Assembly (NCBI RefSeq): GCF_014650915.1
Contig: NZ_BMVW01000002.1
Coordinates: 186,001 to 250,000, forward strand
Reading direction: 5' to 3'
Source: Streptomyces poonensis
GTDB taxonomy: Bacteria > Actinomycetota > Actinomycetes > Streptomycetales > Streptomycetaceae
Length of the DNA stretch: 64,000 nt
Shown here: positions 32,761 through 39,711 of the stretch, in pieces
Layout of the letters: each line of letters begins with the position of its first letter
How positions within the stretch are numbered: the stretch's first letter is position 1
Translations under genes and position numbers: made by a program
The notes under the pieces: model-generated
Databases searched by the model: none
The model's input: the letters and a program-made list of their open reading frames with translations, nothing else
What the model was told of the DNA's origin: nothing

Positions 32761-33618
32761 TCAGCCCCCGCCGCGGAGTGCGTCGAGGAGGTGGGGCCAG
32801 GCGGCCGCCCCCAGGAGCGCGTCGGCTTCGGGCGTGCCCCCGTACCGGAAGCGCGGGGATGCCGGCGCGGGGCTCTCGCCGGGGAGCCTCGGGCGGTGGC
32901 CGGCGTCGGGGCGGGCGATCAGACGCACGGCGGACCCCGTTGAACGCCGGCGCCGTGCCAGTTGCCGGGCGAAGGGGAGGGACGGCCACATCGCGTCGTC
33001 GCCGCCCGCGACCAGCACCAGATCGGCTCGCGCCCGCTCCACGGGGATCTCCGCCGAGGGGACCAGGTGAGCGAAGGTCCGCTCGCTGAGCTCGTACCAG
33101 CCCCGGACGGCGACCGGCCCGCCGTCCGGCTCCGCGGGCGTCCAGGAATCGTCCAGCGGCACGAACGGCAGCGCCCGCCCGCGCCAGGTCCAGGACGACC
33201 GCCAGGGGTGCCGCACCCCGTCACGGCCCGGTCCGACGTTGCACCAGACCCGGGACGTGGGCGACAGCGCGACGACGACGTCCACGCGCGGATCGTGCAC
33301 GGCCGTCAGCAGAGCCGCCTCCGCTCCCTTGGAGACGCCCAGGACGCCGATGCGCGCGGCCCCGTGCGCCCGGAGGAGGCCGACGGCGGCGGTGAAGGTC
33401 TCCAGGGGGATCTCGCAGACACCCGGAGACTGCCGCGGCCCGCCGAACCAGCGGATGGACACGGCCGTCATGCCCTGCCCGGCGAGGAGGCGTGCCCTTT
33501 CCCGTTCGACGCGCCCGCTGGAACCCGCCAGGACCAGAACGCCGAGGTCACTGCCGTGGGCAGGGGTGGCCAGCACGCCTTGCCAGGGGTCGGTCAGCTC
33601 ACGCTCGACGACATCCAT
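32761..33618 (-). CDS. Alpha/beta hydrolase of the BAAT/acyl-CoA thioesterase C-terminal type
   Basis: This 285-residue protein from ATG 33618 (after GGGAGGGG) has LVLAGSSGRVERERARLLAG near the N-terminus, VSIRWFGGPRQSPGVCEIPL, and the nucleophile region GVLGVSKGAEAALLTAVHDP (GVSKGAE), which marks the BAAT_C domain. VLVAGGDDAMWPSLPFARQL and RPDAGHRP supply the Asp and His of the triad. Bacterial members are thioesterases or acyltransferases of unknown substrate. It is divergent from a small P-loop kinase with a 52-bp gap. Confidence 0.85.
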   Translation of the reverse strand: MDVVERELTDPWQGVLATPAHGSDLGVLVLAGSSGRVERERARLLAGQGMTAVSIRWFGGPRQSPGVCEIPLETFTAAVGLLRAHGAARIGVLGVSKGAEAALLTAVHDPRVDVVVALSPTSRVWCNVGPGRDGVRHPWRSSWTWRGRALPFVPLDDSWTPAEPDGGPVAVRGWYELSERTFAHLVPSAEIPVERARADLVLVAGGDDAMWPSLPFARQLARRRRSTGSAVRLIARPDAGHRPRLPGESPAPASPRFRYGGTPEADALLGAAAWPHLLDALRGGG

Positions 33619-33670
33619 GTGGTGCCCCTCCCGTCGGCCCGCCCGCTGATGGCGTGTCATCGTGGCCGGT

Positions 33671-34138
33671 ATGGCAACTGGTGTGGACGTGGCCGTGCTC
33701 GTCGGGCTTCAGGCGTCCGGGAAGTCGACCTTCTACGGACAGTGTCTGTCCGGCCGGTACGGACTGGTCAGCAAGGACCTGTTCCCCCGGGGTGCCCGCA
33801 ACAAGCAGCGGCGGCAGATGCGGCTGGTGGAGGAGCACCTGGCCGCCGGCCGGTCGGTGGCGGTGGACAACACCAACCCGTCGCCGCGCGAGTGGGCACC
33901 GTTGGTGGACCTGGCGCACGCGTACGGTGCCACCGCGACCGCCTACTGGTTCCCGCCCGACGTGTCCGGCTCGCTGCGGCGCAATGCCGCCCGCGAGGGC
34001 CGCGACCGCGTCCCGGACGTCGGTGTCCTGGCCACGCTCGAGCAGCTCCGTGAGCCGTCACCCGCGGACGGGTTCGACGTGGTGCGGAAGGTGTGCTTCG
34101 ACGGCCGCGGCGGTTTCGAGGTGCGGGTGCCGGCCTGA
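33671..34138 (+). CDS. Small AAA-type P-loop ATPase/kinase (polynucleotide-kinase-like)
   Basis: This 155-residue protein carries a clear Walker A, VLVGLQASGKSTFYG (GLQASGKS), and the lid/sensor pattern RSVAVDNTNPSPREWAPLVD, the DNTNP motif of polynucleotide-kinase-phosphatase-like kinases. AYWFPPDVSGSLRRNAAREG follows. Phosphoryl transfer to a nucleic acid end or a small molecule is likely. I place the start at ATG 33671; GTG 33662 is an alternative. No strong ribosome site is visible. It is divergent from the BAAT hydrolase. Confidence 0.82.
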   Translation: MATGVDVAVLVGLQASGKSTFYGQCLSGRYGLVSKDLFPRGARNKQRRQMRLVEEHLAAGRSVAVDNTNPSPREWAPLVDLAHAYGATATAYWFPPDVSGSLRRNAAREGRDRVPDVGVLATLEQLREPSPADGFDVVRKVCFDGRGGFEVRVPA

Positions 34139-34192
34139 GCCGCCGTACGCCGCCGTCCAGCCGGTCCCGGCCCGCTTCAGCCGCCCGCACGG

Positions 34193-34849
34193 TCATCCGA
34201 GGACGAGCGGGAGTGCGGCGGCGACCTCGCCCAGGCCGGCCCTCTCCGCGGTGGTCGGGGCCCGCCGTCCGGTGCCGACCAGCAAGGCGTCCGTGTCGGG
34301 GAACGACGCCGGGAAGGCGGCCCCCGCGATCCTCTCCAGCATCTCGCGCGACCGGGCGAGCCCCTCCGCGGGCGGGCCCGCCACGTCCGGGAGGTGCGCC
34401 ACCAGGTCGAGATGGTGCAGCGTCCACTCCAGGACGTACGCGGAGAGGTAGTCCTCCGCGGTGAGGACCTGGTCGCGGGTACTGACCCGGAGGCGCGGGT
34501 CGGCGAGACCGGCGGCGCGGCCGGCGGCGGAGCCGACGTCGTCGAGGTGGAACCTGAGCAGCCACGGCTCCTGGTACGCGGCGGCCAGCCGGACGATCAG
34601 CGCGTCGAGGGGGTCGTCACCGGCCGGCGGCGTCGTGGCGACCTCCCAGTAGGTCACCGCGTCGCGGGTCGGTTCCGTGTCGGCGGGGGTGACGAGGGTG
34701 ATCAGGACGTCCTGTGCGTCGATGACCAGGTGGCACACCAGGTCCCGTACGAGCCAGCCGGTGCAGCCCGACGGCTGGGCGAAGGCCTCGTCCGGGAGCC
34801 CGGCGACCGCCGCGCGCAACGCCGTCCACGAACGTGAGAAGAGGTCCAC
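34193..34849 (-). CDS. Maleylpyruvate isomerase N-terminal (mycothiol-dependent, DinB-like) domain protein
   Basis: This 218-residue protein begins MDLFSRSWTALRAAVAGLPD and has FAQPSGCTGWLVRDLVCHLV, the CxGWxxxDLxxHL signature of the MDMPI/DinB-2 family. Histidines in VCHLVIDAQD and LEWTLHHLDLVAHL complete a three-His metal site. Family members are mycothiol-dependent isomerases or transferases, or proteins of unknown role. It is followed on the same strand by two MpaB genes read towards it (ends 9 bp apart). Confidence 0.85.
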   Translation of the reverse strand: MDLFSRSWTALRAAVAGLPDEAFAQPSGCTGWLVRDLVCHLVIDAQDVLITLVTPADTEPTRDAVTYWEVATTPPAGDDPLDALIVRLAAAYQEPWLLRFHLDDVGSAAGRAAGLADPRLRVSTRDQVLTAEDYLSAYVLEWTLHHLDLVAHLPDVAGPPAEGLARSREMLERIAGAAFPASFPDTDALLVGTGRRAPTTAERAGLGEVAAALPLVLG

Positions 34850-34858
34850 GCCGGCAAG

Positions 34859-35833
34859 CTAGTCCGGTGCCGGAACCACGGACAAGTGCTCGCCGGCCCG
34901 CTCCTGGGGGCGACATGGCCGTCGGGCGGCGCGGCGGGCCGCGCGTGCCGTGGACAGGTAGCGCAGGCGCTCGGGGAGCAGGGGGACCACGGTGCGTACG
35001 ACGGTGCCGAGGCGGCGCAGTCTGCGCTCGTCCCGTGACGTCCAGGTCAGGCCGAGGTGTTCACGGACGACGGGCGGGAGCAGGCCGGTCGTGACGAAGA
35101 CGTGCAGCCGGGCCAGCGGCGGGCGGAGCGCCGGCCAGAGTCCGCGCAGCAGCGTGCCCGCGCCGTCCGGGGGCGGTATCGGACGGCGCGGGTCGAGGAG
35201 TTCGGCCGCCACGGCCGTCTTCTCCAGCTCCTCGCGGACCGTCGTGTCGAAGTACGGCCAGTACTCCTCGGGAGTGCCCGGCATGTCGCGCTGCTTGATG
35301 CCGAGGACGGCGCCGAGCTGGAGCAGCTCGTCGTAGAGACGGCGCTCGTCCTGTTCGTCGAGCGGGCGGGACAGGTACCGCGCGGCCCGCAGGAAGACCG
35401 GGTAGGCGGTGGCGTGCACCCAGGCGTAGTAGGCGGGGGTCAGCGCGTGGTAGGCACGGCCGCGGTTGTCGGTGCCGGCGATGGTCCGGTGCAGCTTGCG
35501 GAGCCTGCGGCCCTCCTCGATCGCCTGCTCACCGCCGTAGACCCAGAGTTGCAGGGACTCCAGGGAGCGCTGGGCCCGGCCCCAGGGGTCGGTGCGGAAC
35601 ACGGAGTGGTCGTCGACGCCGGCGCCGACCGCCGGGTGGGCGACCTGGAGGACCAGGGCGGCCGGGAGCGAGAGCAGCAGCCGGACGTCACCGGCGATGT
35701 CCCAGAGGATGGATCCCGGGGCGAGCGGGACCGGTTCGGGCCGGGTTCCGGAAGCGTCATGTGCCGGCCGGGTGCCGGACGTCTCATGCGCGGATCGGCT
35801 GTCGGAGGTCTCACGCGCGGACCTGGCGTCCAT
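34859..35833 (-). CDS. MpaB-family (DUF2236) oxygenase-like protein, copy 2
   Basis: This 324-residue protein has the DUF2236/MpaB pattern: LQVAHPAVGAGVDDHSVFRT (with the HP and H residues that would bind haem or metal in latex-clearing/MpaB proteins), GRAYHALTPAYYAWVHATAY and the C-terminal LTWTSRDERRLRRLGTVVRT. Its N-terminus has a degenerate repeat (ARETSDSRSAHETSGTRPAH then DASGTRPEP). It begins 1 bp after the stop of the other MpaB gene and shares an operon with it. MpaB is an oxidative cleaver of a mycophenolic acid intermediate; the bacterial substrates are unknown. Confidence 0.85.
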   Translation of the reverse strand: MDARSARETSDSRSAHETSGTRPAHDASGTRPEPVPLAPGSILWDIAGDVRLLLSLPAALVLQVAHPAVGAGVDDHSVFRTDPWGRAQRSLESLQLWVYGGEQAIEEGRRLRKLHRTIAGTDNRGRAYHALTPAYYAWVHATAYPVFLRAARYLSRPLDEQDERRLYDELLQLGAVLGIKQRDMPGTPEEYWPYFDTTVREELEKTAVAAELLDPRRPIPPPDGAGTLLRGLWPALRPPLARLHVFVTTGLLPPVVREHLGLTWTSRDERRLRRLGTVVRTVVPLLPERLRYLSTARAARRAARRPCRPQERAGEHLSVVPAPD

Positions 35834-35834
35834 G

Positions 35835-36764
35835 TCACCACGCTCCGAGCGGGCGCCGCGCGGCCGGGTCGGTGCCCGGCCGGTGAGTGGCCCAGTAGGC
35901 GATGGCCAGGGAGACGGTGATGCGGAGCGGCGGTGGTACGAGCGCCATCAGCAAGCGCACCAGCCGGGCGAAGCGCCGCAGGGCGCGTTCCTGCCGCGGG
36001 GTCCAGGTCAGGTGCAGTCGCTCGCGGAGTGCGGGGGGCAGGGTGCCGACGGTGACGAGCAGCGCGTAGTGCGCGGCGACGCGGGCGAGCGGCGACCAGA
36101 GCGGGCCGGGCAGCCGGCGGAACGGCTTCGCGGGCCGGGTGAGTTCGTCCAGGACGTCCTGGACCGACTGGTTGTGCTCCAGCCGGTTGACCACCATGTC
36201 GTCGTAGTAGGCGACGAACGACGTCCAGTCGGCGGGCAGGTGATGGTCCTTCAGACCCCATACGCGGCCCACGTCCCGCATGCCGCGGTAGTACTCCTCC
36301 AGTTCGTCGGCCGTCATGCCCTTGCCGAACAGGCGCTGTGCGTCCACGGGGCCCTTGACGAGGGTCGCGTGCACCCAGTGGTACGCCTCGGGGTTGAGGG
36401 CGTGGTAGCGGCGGCCCGACGAGTCGGTGCCCTTCATCTCGGCGTGCACCCGTATCAGGCGGCGGGCCTCGGCGGTGGCGGCTTCCTGGCCGCCGTAGAC
36501 GACCGTGGTGAGCGAGAGCAGGGTGCGTATCAGGCGGGGCCAGGGTTCGGCGCGGAAGTTGCTGTGGTCCGCGACGCCCGCTCCGACGACGGGGTGCGAG
36601 ACCTGCAGGAGCAGCAGCTGGGGTGCCATCAGGGTGGAGCGGGCGTCACCGAAGCAGCGCCAGACCACCCCGCCTCTGCGGGGCGCCCGGATGCGGGAGG
36701 TTTCCTCAACTCGGCTGTCCGAAGGGCGAGTTGGACTGTCGGACGTGTGCGGCAGACCGGTCAT
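35835..36764 (-). CDS. MpaB-family (DUF2236) oxygenase-like protein, copy 1
   Basis: This 309-residue paralogue starts at ATG 36764 with GGAGG directly upstream. It shows the same signature blocks: LLQVSHPVVGAGVADHSNFR, RYHALNPEAYHWVHATLVKG and LTWTPRQERALRRFARLVRL. The two proteins look about a third identical by eye, so the duplication is old. A well-spaced vegetative promoter and a 25-bp palindrome lie just upstream. The stop overlaps the junction with the second copy (1 bp gap), which indicates translational coupling. Confidence 0.87.
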   Translation of the reverse strand: MTGLPHTSDSPTRPSDSRVEETSRIRAPRRGGVVWRCFGDARSTLMAPQLLLLQVSHPVVGAGVADHSNFRAEPWPRLIRTLLSLTTVVYGGQEAATAEARRLIRVHAEMKGTDSSGRRYHALNPEAYHWVHATLVKGPVDAQRLFGKGMTADELEEYYRGMRDVGRVWGLKDHHLPADWTSFVAYYDDMVVNRLEHNQSVQDVLDELTRPAKPFRRLPGPLWSPLARVAAHYALLVTVGTLPPALRERLHLTWTPRQERALRRFARLVRLLMALVPPPLRITVSLAIAYWATHRPGTDPAARRPLGAW

Positions 36765-36792
36765 GACGCCTCCGTTTCTCCGTCGTGTCCGG

Positions 36793-36822
36793 AGTATTGA
36801 CGCGGCCTGTGAAACAAGTCAA
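36793..36822 (-). promoter_or_regulatory. Vegetative-type promoter for the MpaB operon
   Basis: On the minus strand TTGACT (36822-36817) and AATACT (36798-36793) are 18 bp apart, giving a leader of about 20 nt to ATG 36764. The same bases form the dyad TATTGAC-N16-GTCAATA (36795-36824), so the promoter elements are themselves mirror-symmetric. Confidence 0.65.
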
Positions 36823-36830
36823 TAGTTTTT

Positions 36831-36855
36831 GTATCTTCGACTCTCTCGACGATAC
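36831..36855. promoter_or_regulatory. 25-bp near-perfect palindrome upstream of the MpaB operon
   Basis: The arms GTATCTTCGA and TCGACGATAC (one mismatch) flank CTCTC. It sits immediately upstream of the minus-strand -35 hexamer and 48 bp before the DUF6230 fragment on the plus strand. It looks like a strong operator for an activator or repressor, but no regulator gene is adjacent. The nearest TetR (38343) has a different-looking operator. Confidence 0.6.
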
Positions 36856-36903
36856 CCCGGCACGTGACCCCCGCTATCCGGCACCCCTCGGGAAGGAGCC
36901 CTC

Positions 36904-37050
36904 ATGAGGGACAGAGAGGCACGTAACGGCAGAAACCCTTCGCCTTCTCCTGAAGGCCGCACGCACTGGAAGCGCAGCGCCGTCATGTTCGTCCCGTGCA
37001 CCCTGGCGGTGGGCGCGCTGGGGATCGCCCTCGCGCAGGGCGCCCTCGCC
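36904..37050 (+). pseudogene. DUF6230-type membrane protein, N-terminal fragment
   Basis: ATG 36904, after AAGGAG, encodes a basic leader and GRTHWKRSAVMFVPCTLAVG followed by ALGIALAQGALA. This is the first transmembrane/signal region of the Streptomyces DUF6230 family (compare W-R-A-VLVPS-AA--A-G-A-AQGALAAS). Homology stops at GALA (37050), and after a few bases the sequence becomes an aldehyde dehydrogenase in another frame. About 49 of some 200 residues remain. Confidence 0.65.
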
Positions 37051-37064
37051 CGGGTCCGGGACCG

Positions 37065-37640
37065 GACGCCGCCTACGGCCCGATGACGATGCCGGACCAG
37101 ACGGCCGTGGTGCGGCGGCACGTCCACGGCGCCCTGGCCGCCGGGGCACGCGCGGCGCTCGGCGGCGAGGAGTCGCTGTCCGGCGGGCCGTTCGTGGCCC
37201 CGGTGGTCCTCGTCGACGTACCGGAGGACGCGCCCGCCATGACCGAGGAGACCTTCGGGCCGACCGTCGCGGTCAACGCCGTCGCGGATGTCGACGAGGC
37301 GGTGCGCCGCGCCAACGCGTCCCGCTACGCGCTCGGCGCCGCGGTGTTCTGCGGCAGCCGGCGCACCGGTGCCGCGATCGCCGCCCGGCTGCGCGCGGGC
37401 GCGGTGTCCGTCGACTCCGTGCTCGGCTTCGCCGCCGTGCCCGCGCTGCCGTTCGGCGGGTCGGGCGACTCCGGTTTCGGGCGGATCCACGGGGCGGACG
37501 GCCTGCGGACCTTCACCGCGCCGCAGTCGGTCACGGTCCGGCGCTTCGCGGCCCCGGTCGACCTCACGTCCTTCCGTACCCCCGCCGCCGCGAAGGCCCG
37601 TGCCGTCGCGCTCATGCGGTGGCTGCACACGAAACGCTGA
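37065..37640 (+). pseudogene. Aldehyde dehydrogenase, C-terminal fragment
   Basis: From about 37065, DAAYGPMTMPDQTAVVRRHV, then EETFGPTVAVNAVADVDEAV (with the NAD-site Glu-Glu-xx-F-G-P block) and GSGDSGFGRIHGADGLRTFT, are the last ~190 residues of an ALDH. The NAD-binding domain and catalytic Cys are missing and no ribosome site or proper start exists. It is fused to the DUF6230 fragment by a deletion at about 37051-37064. Confidence 0.85.
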
Positions 37641-37716
37641 GGGCGCGGAGGAGGTGTCGGGGCGGACGGAGTGGGCCGGGCCGGCGAACGCGGAGGCCGG
37701 CCCGTCCGCCGCCCGG

Positions 37717-38343
37717 TCAGGCGGCGAGCAGCGGCGCGAGGTACCGGCGGGCGAAGGCGCGGGCCTGCTCCTCGTCGTCCAGTTCGATGCAGCCCGCCGG
37801 GTTGAGGAGGAAGGAGACGGCGACGCGCACCATCAGCTCGGCCACCGGCCGGGGATCGGACTCGGGACGGCCCTCGGCCTGCTGGGCACGGCGCAGATGG
37901 CCCGTCAGATAGTCGGTGGCGGCCGTGAGGTAGGGCCCGCCCTGCACGGTCAGATAGGGCAGGACGACCTCGGGTTCCAGCCGCAGCAGCCCCCCGAAGA
38001 GCGGATGCGCCCTGGTGTACCTGAGGACGACCACGAAGCCCTCGACGACCCGGTCCTCCATGGCGGGCAGCGACGCCACCGCGGAGTCCAGCTTCTGGAA
38101 GAAGCGGCTGCCCTCACGCAGCAGGCACGCCTCGACCAGCCCGTCCTTGTTCTGGAACCGGCGGTACACCGTCACCCGCGAGACGCCGGCCCGTTTGGCG
38201 ACGTCGTCCACCGAGGAGCGGCGCAGGCCGAAGGTCGTGAACTGCTCCAGAGCGGCGTCCAGGATCTGCCGCGCCAGCTTTTCCTCCGTCTCCGGACGCG
38301 CGATGGCCCGGGCGAGCAGGGAGTCGTTCGCAGAAGTCGTCAT
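37717..38343 (-). CDS. TetR-family regulator
   Basis: This 208-residue protein from ATG 38343 (after GGAGGG) has a TetR DNA-binding domain: ILDAALEQFTTFGLRRSSVD then DVAKRAGVSRVTVYRRFQNK. The ligand-binding half (LPYLTVQGGPYLTAATDYLT and so on) is typical of TetR_N/C-11-like fatty-acid-related regulators. It is divergent from an acyl-CoA dehydrogenase, with a 23-bp palindrome between them, and is probably a repressor of that gene released by an acyl-CoA. Confidence 0.92.
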   Translation of the reverse strand: MTTSANDSLLARAIARPETEEKLARQILDAALEQFTTFGLRRSSVDDVAKRAGVSRVTVYRRFQNKDGLVEACLLREGSRFFQKLDSAVASLPAMEDRVVEGFVVVLRYTRAHPLFGGLLRLEPEVVLPYLTVQGGPYLTAATDYLTGHLRRAQQAEGRPESDPRPVAELMVRVAVSFLLNPAGCIELDDEEQARAFARRYLAPLLAA

Positions 38344-38382
38344 GGTGCCCTCCACGGTACCGGCACAGCCTCCGACGGAAAC

Positions 38383-38405
38383 ACGTGACAGAAACACTGA
38401 CACGT
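38383..38405. promoter_or_regulatory. Palindromic operator between TetR and acyl-CoA dehydrogenase
   Basis: ACGTGACAG-AAACA-CTGACACGT has 9-bp arms with one mismatch and lies between the two divergent genes, 40 bp from tetR and 42 bp from the dehydrogenase. TATATAT at 38412 could belong to the dehydrogenase promoter. Size and position fit a TetR dimer site. Confidence 0.65.
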
Positions 38406-38446
38406 AAATCGTATATATGTATCTCCAGCGACTTCAGGAGAGTTCC

Positions 38447-39592
38447 ATGGGAAGCCGTCTCACCGCCCAGCAGTCGGATTTCGCCACCGCCGTCCGCGAC
38501 TTCGCCAAGCGCGAGTGCGGGACACGGGAACGGCGGGAGGAACTGACCCGGGGCGGCCGGGAACCCCACAACCCCACGATCTACGGCATGCTCGCCGACC
38601 TCGGCTGGCTCGGTGTCTGCCTGCCCGAGGAGTACGGCGGCGCGGGCGGCGGCCTCGCCGACGCCTGTGTGTTCCTGGAGGAGACCTCCTACGGCCTGGT
38701 GCCCGCGGGCGGCTTCGTCACCACCGTCATCACCGCCAAGGCGTACGAACGGTTCGGCACCGAGCGGCAGCGGCAGGAGGTGCTCTGCGGCGCCACGCGC
38801 GGCGCCGTCCTCTCCATCGCCATGTCCGAGCCCGCCGCCGGCTCCGACGTGGGCGCCCTGCGCTGCCGCGCCGAACCGCGGGCGGACGGCGGCTGGCTGA
38901 TCAACGGTCAGAAGACCTGGATCTCCAACGCCCACATCGCCGAGAGCATGCTGCTGGTGGCGCGGACCGGCACCAGCGGGGACAAGCACAAGGGACTCAC
39001 CATGTTCCACGTCCCGATGGACACGCCCGGCGTCGAGGTCCGGGGCATCGAGACCATGGGCGGCCGCGAGGTCAACGACGTCTTCCTCACGGACGTACGG
39101 CTGCCCGCCGACGCGGTGGTCGGGGAGGTGGACGACGGCTGGCGCCAGCTGATGGCCGGGCTGAACCACGAACGGCTGTTCCTGGCGGCCGGCATGCTCG
39201 GCCTGGCCCGCCGGGCCTTCGACGACGCGGTCGCCTATGTCCGCGAGCGCGAGCAGTTCGGCCGCCCGATCGGGTCCTTCCAGGCGCTGCGGCACCGCGT
39301 GGCCGATCTCGCCACGGAGATCGAGTGCACACGGCTGCTGGTGCGCGAGGTGGCGGCGGACTGCGACGCCGAGCCGGACCGGCTGTTCCCCCGCGAGGCG
39401 TCGATGGCCAAGCTCAAGGCCACCGAGACGGCCAAGCGGGTCGCCCTGGAGTGCATGCAGATGATGGGCGGGTACGGCTACGCCACCGAGTACGGCATGG
39501 AGCGCCATCTGCGGGCCGCCGTCGTCTCCACCGTCTACGGCGGGACCAGCGAGATCCAGCGGGACATCATCGGCAAGAGCTACGGACTCTGA
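38447..39592 (+). CDS. Acyl-CoA dehydrogenase
   Basis: This 381-residue flavoprotein starts at ATG 38447 after AGGAG. FAD/substrate motifs include MSEPAAGSDVGALRCRA, GQKTWISNAHIAES and the C-terminal VVSTVYGGTSEIQRDIIGKS. The position corresponding to the catalytic Glu of MCAD is Gly (YGGT). A Glu is instead present in GLNHERLFLAAGMLGL, the place used by isovaleryl-CoA dehydrogenase. It is regulated by the adjacent TetR through the palindrome, and is separated from the beta-oxidation operon by a terminator. Confidence 0.93.
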   Translation: MGSRLTAQQSDFATAVRDFAKRECGTRERREELTRGGREPHNPTIYGMLADLGWLGVCLPEEYGGAGGGLADACVFLEETSYGLVPAGGFVTTVITAKAYERFGTERQRQEVLCGATRGAVLSIAMSEPAAGSDVGALRCRAEPRADGGWLINGQKTWISNAHIAESMLLVARTGTSGDKHKGLTMFHVPMDTPGVEVRGIETMGGREVNDVFLTDVRLPADAVVGEVDDGWRQLMAGLNHERLFLAAGMLGLARRAFDDAVAYVREREQFGRPIGSFQALRHRVADLATEIECTRLLVREVAADCDAEPDRLFPREASMAKLKATETAKRVALECMQMMGGYGYATEYGMERHLRAAVVSTVYGGTSEIQRDIIGKSYGL

Positions 39593-39653
39593 GCCGGCGC
39601 GCTCCAACCGACGGACTCCGAGCAGACGCACTCCGAGCAGACAGCGGTACGAC

Positions 39654-39690
39654 GACGGCCGCCCCGCCTTCACCCGGCGGGGCGGCCGTC
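39654..39690. terminator. Bidirectional terminator between acyl-CoA dehydrogenase and FadD-like genes
   Basis: A perfect 15-bp stem (GACGGCCGCCCCGCC / GGCGGGGCGGCCGTC) with a 7-nt loop lies between the plus-strand stop at 39592 and the minus-strand stop at 39712. It would end both convergent transcripts. Confidence 0.88.
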
Positions 39691-39711
39691 GGCCTGTGGT
39701 GCTCCCGGTGC

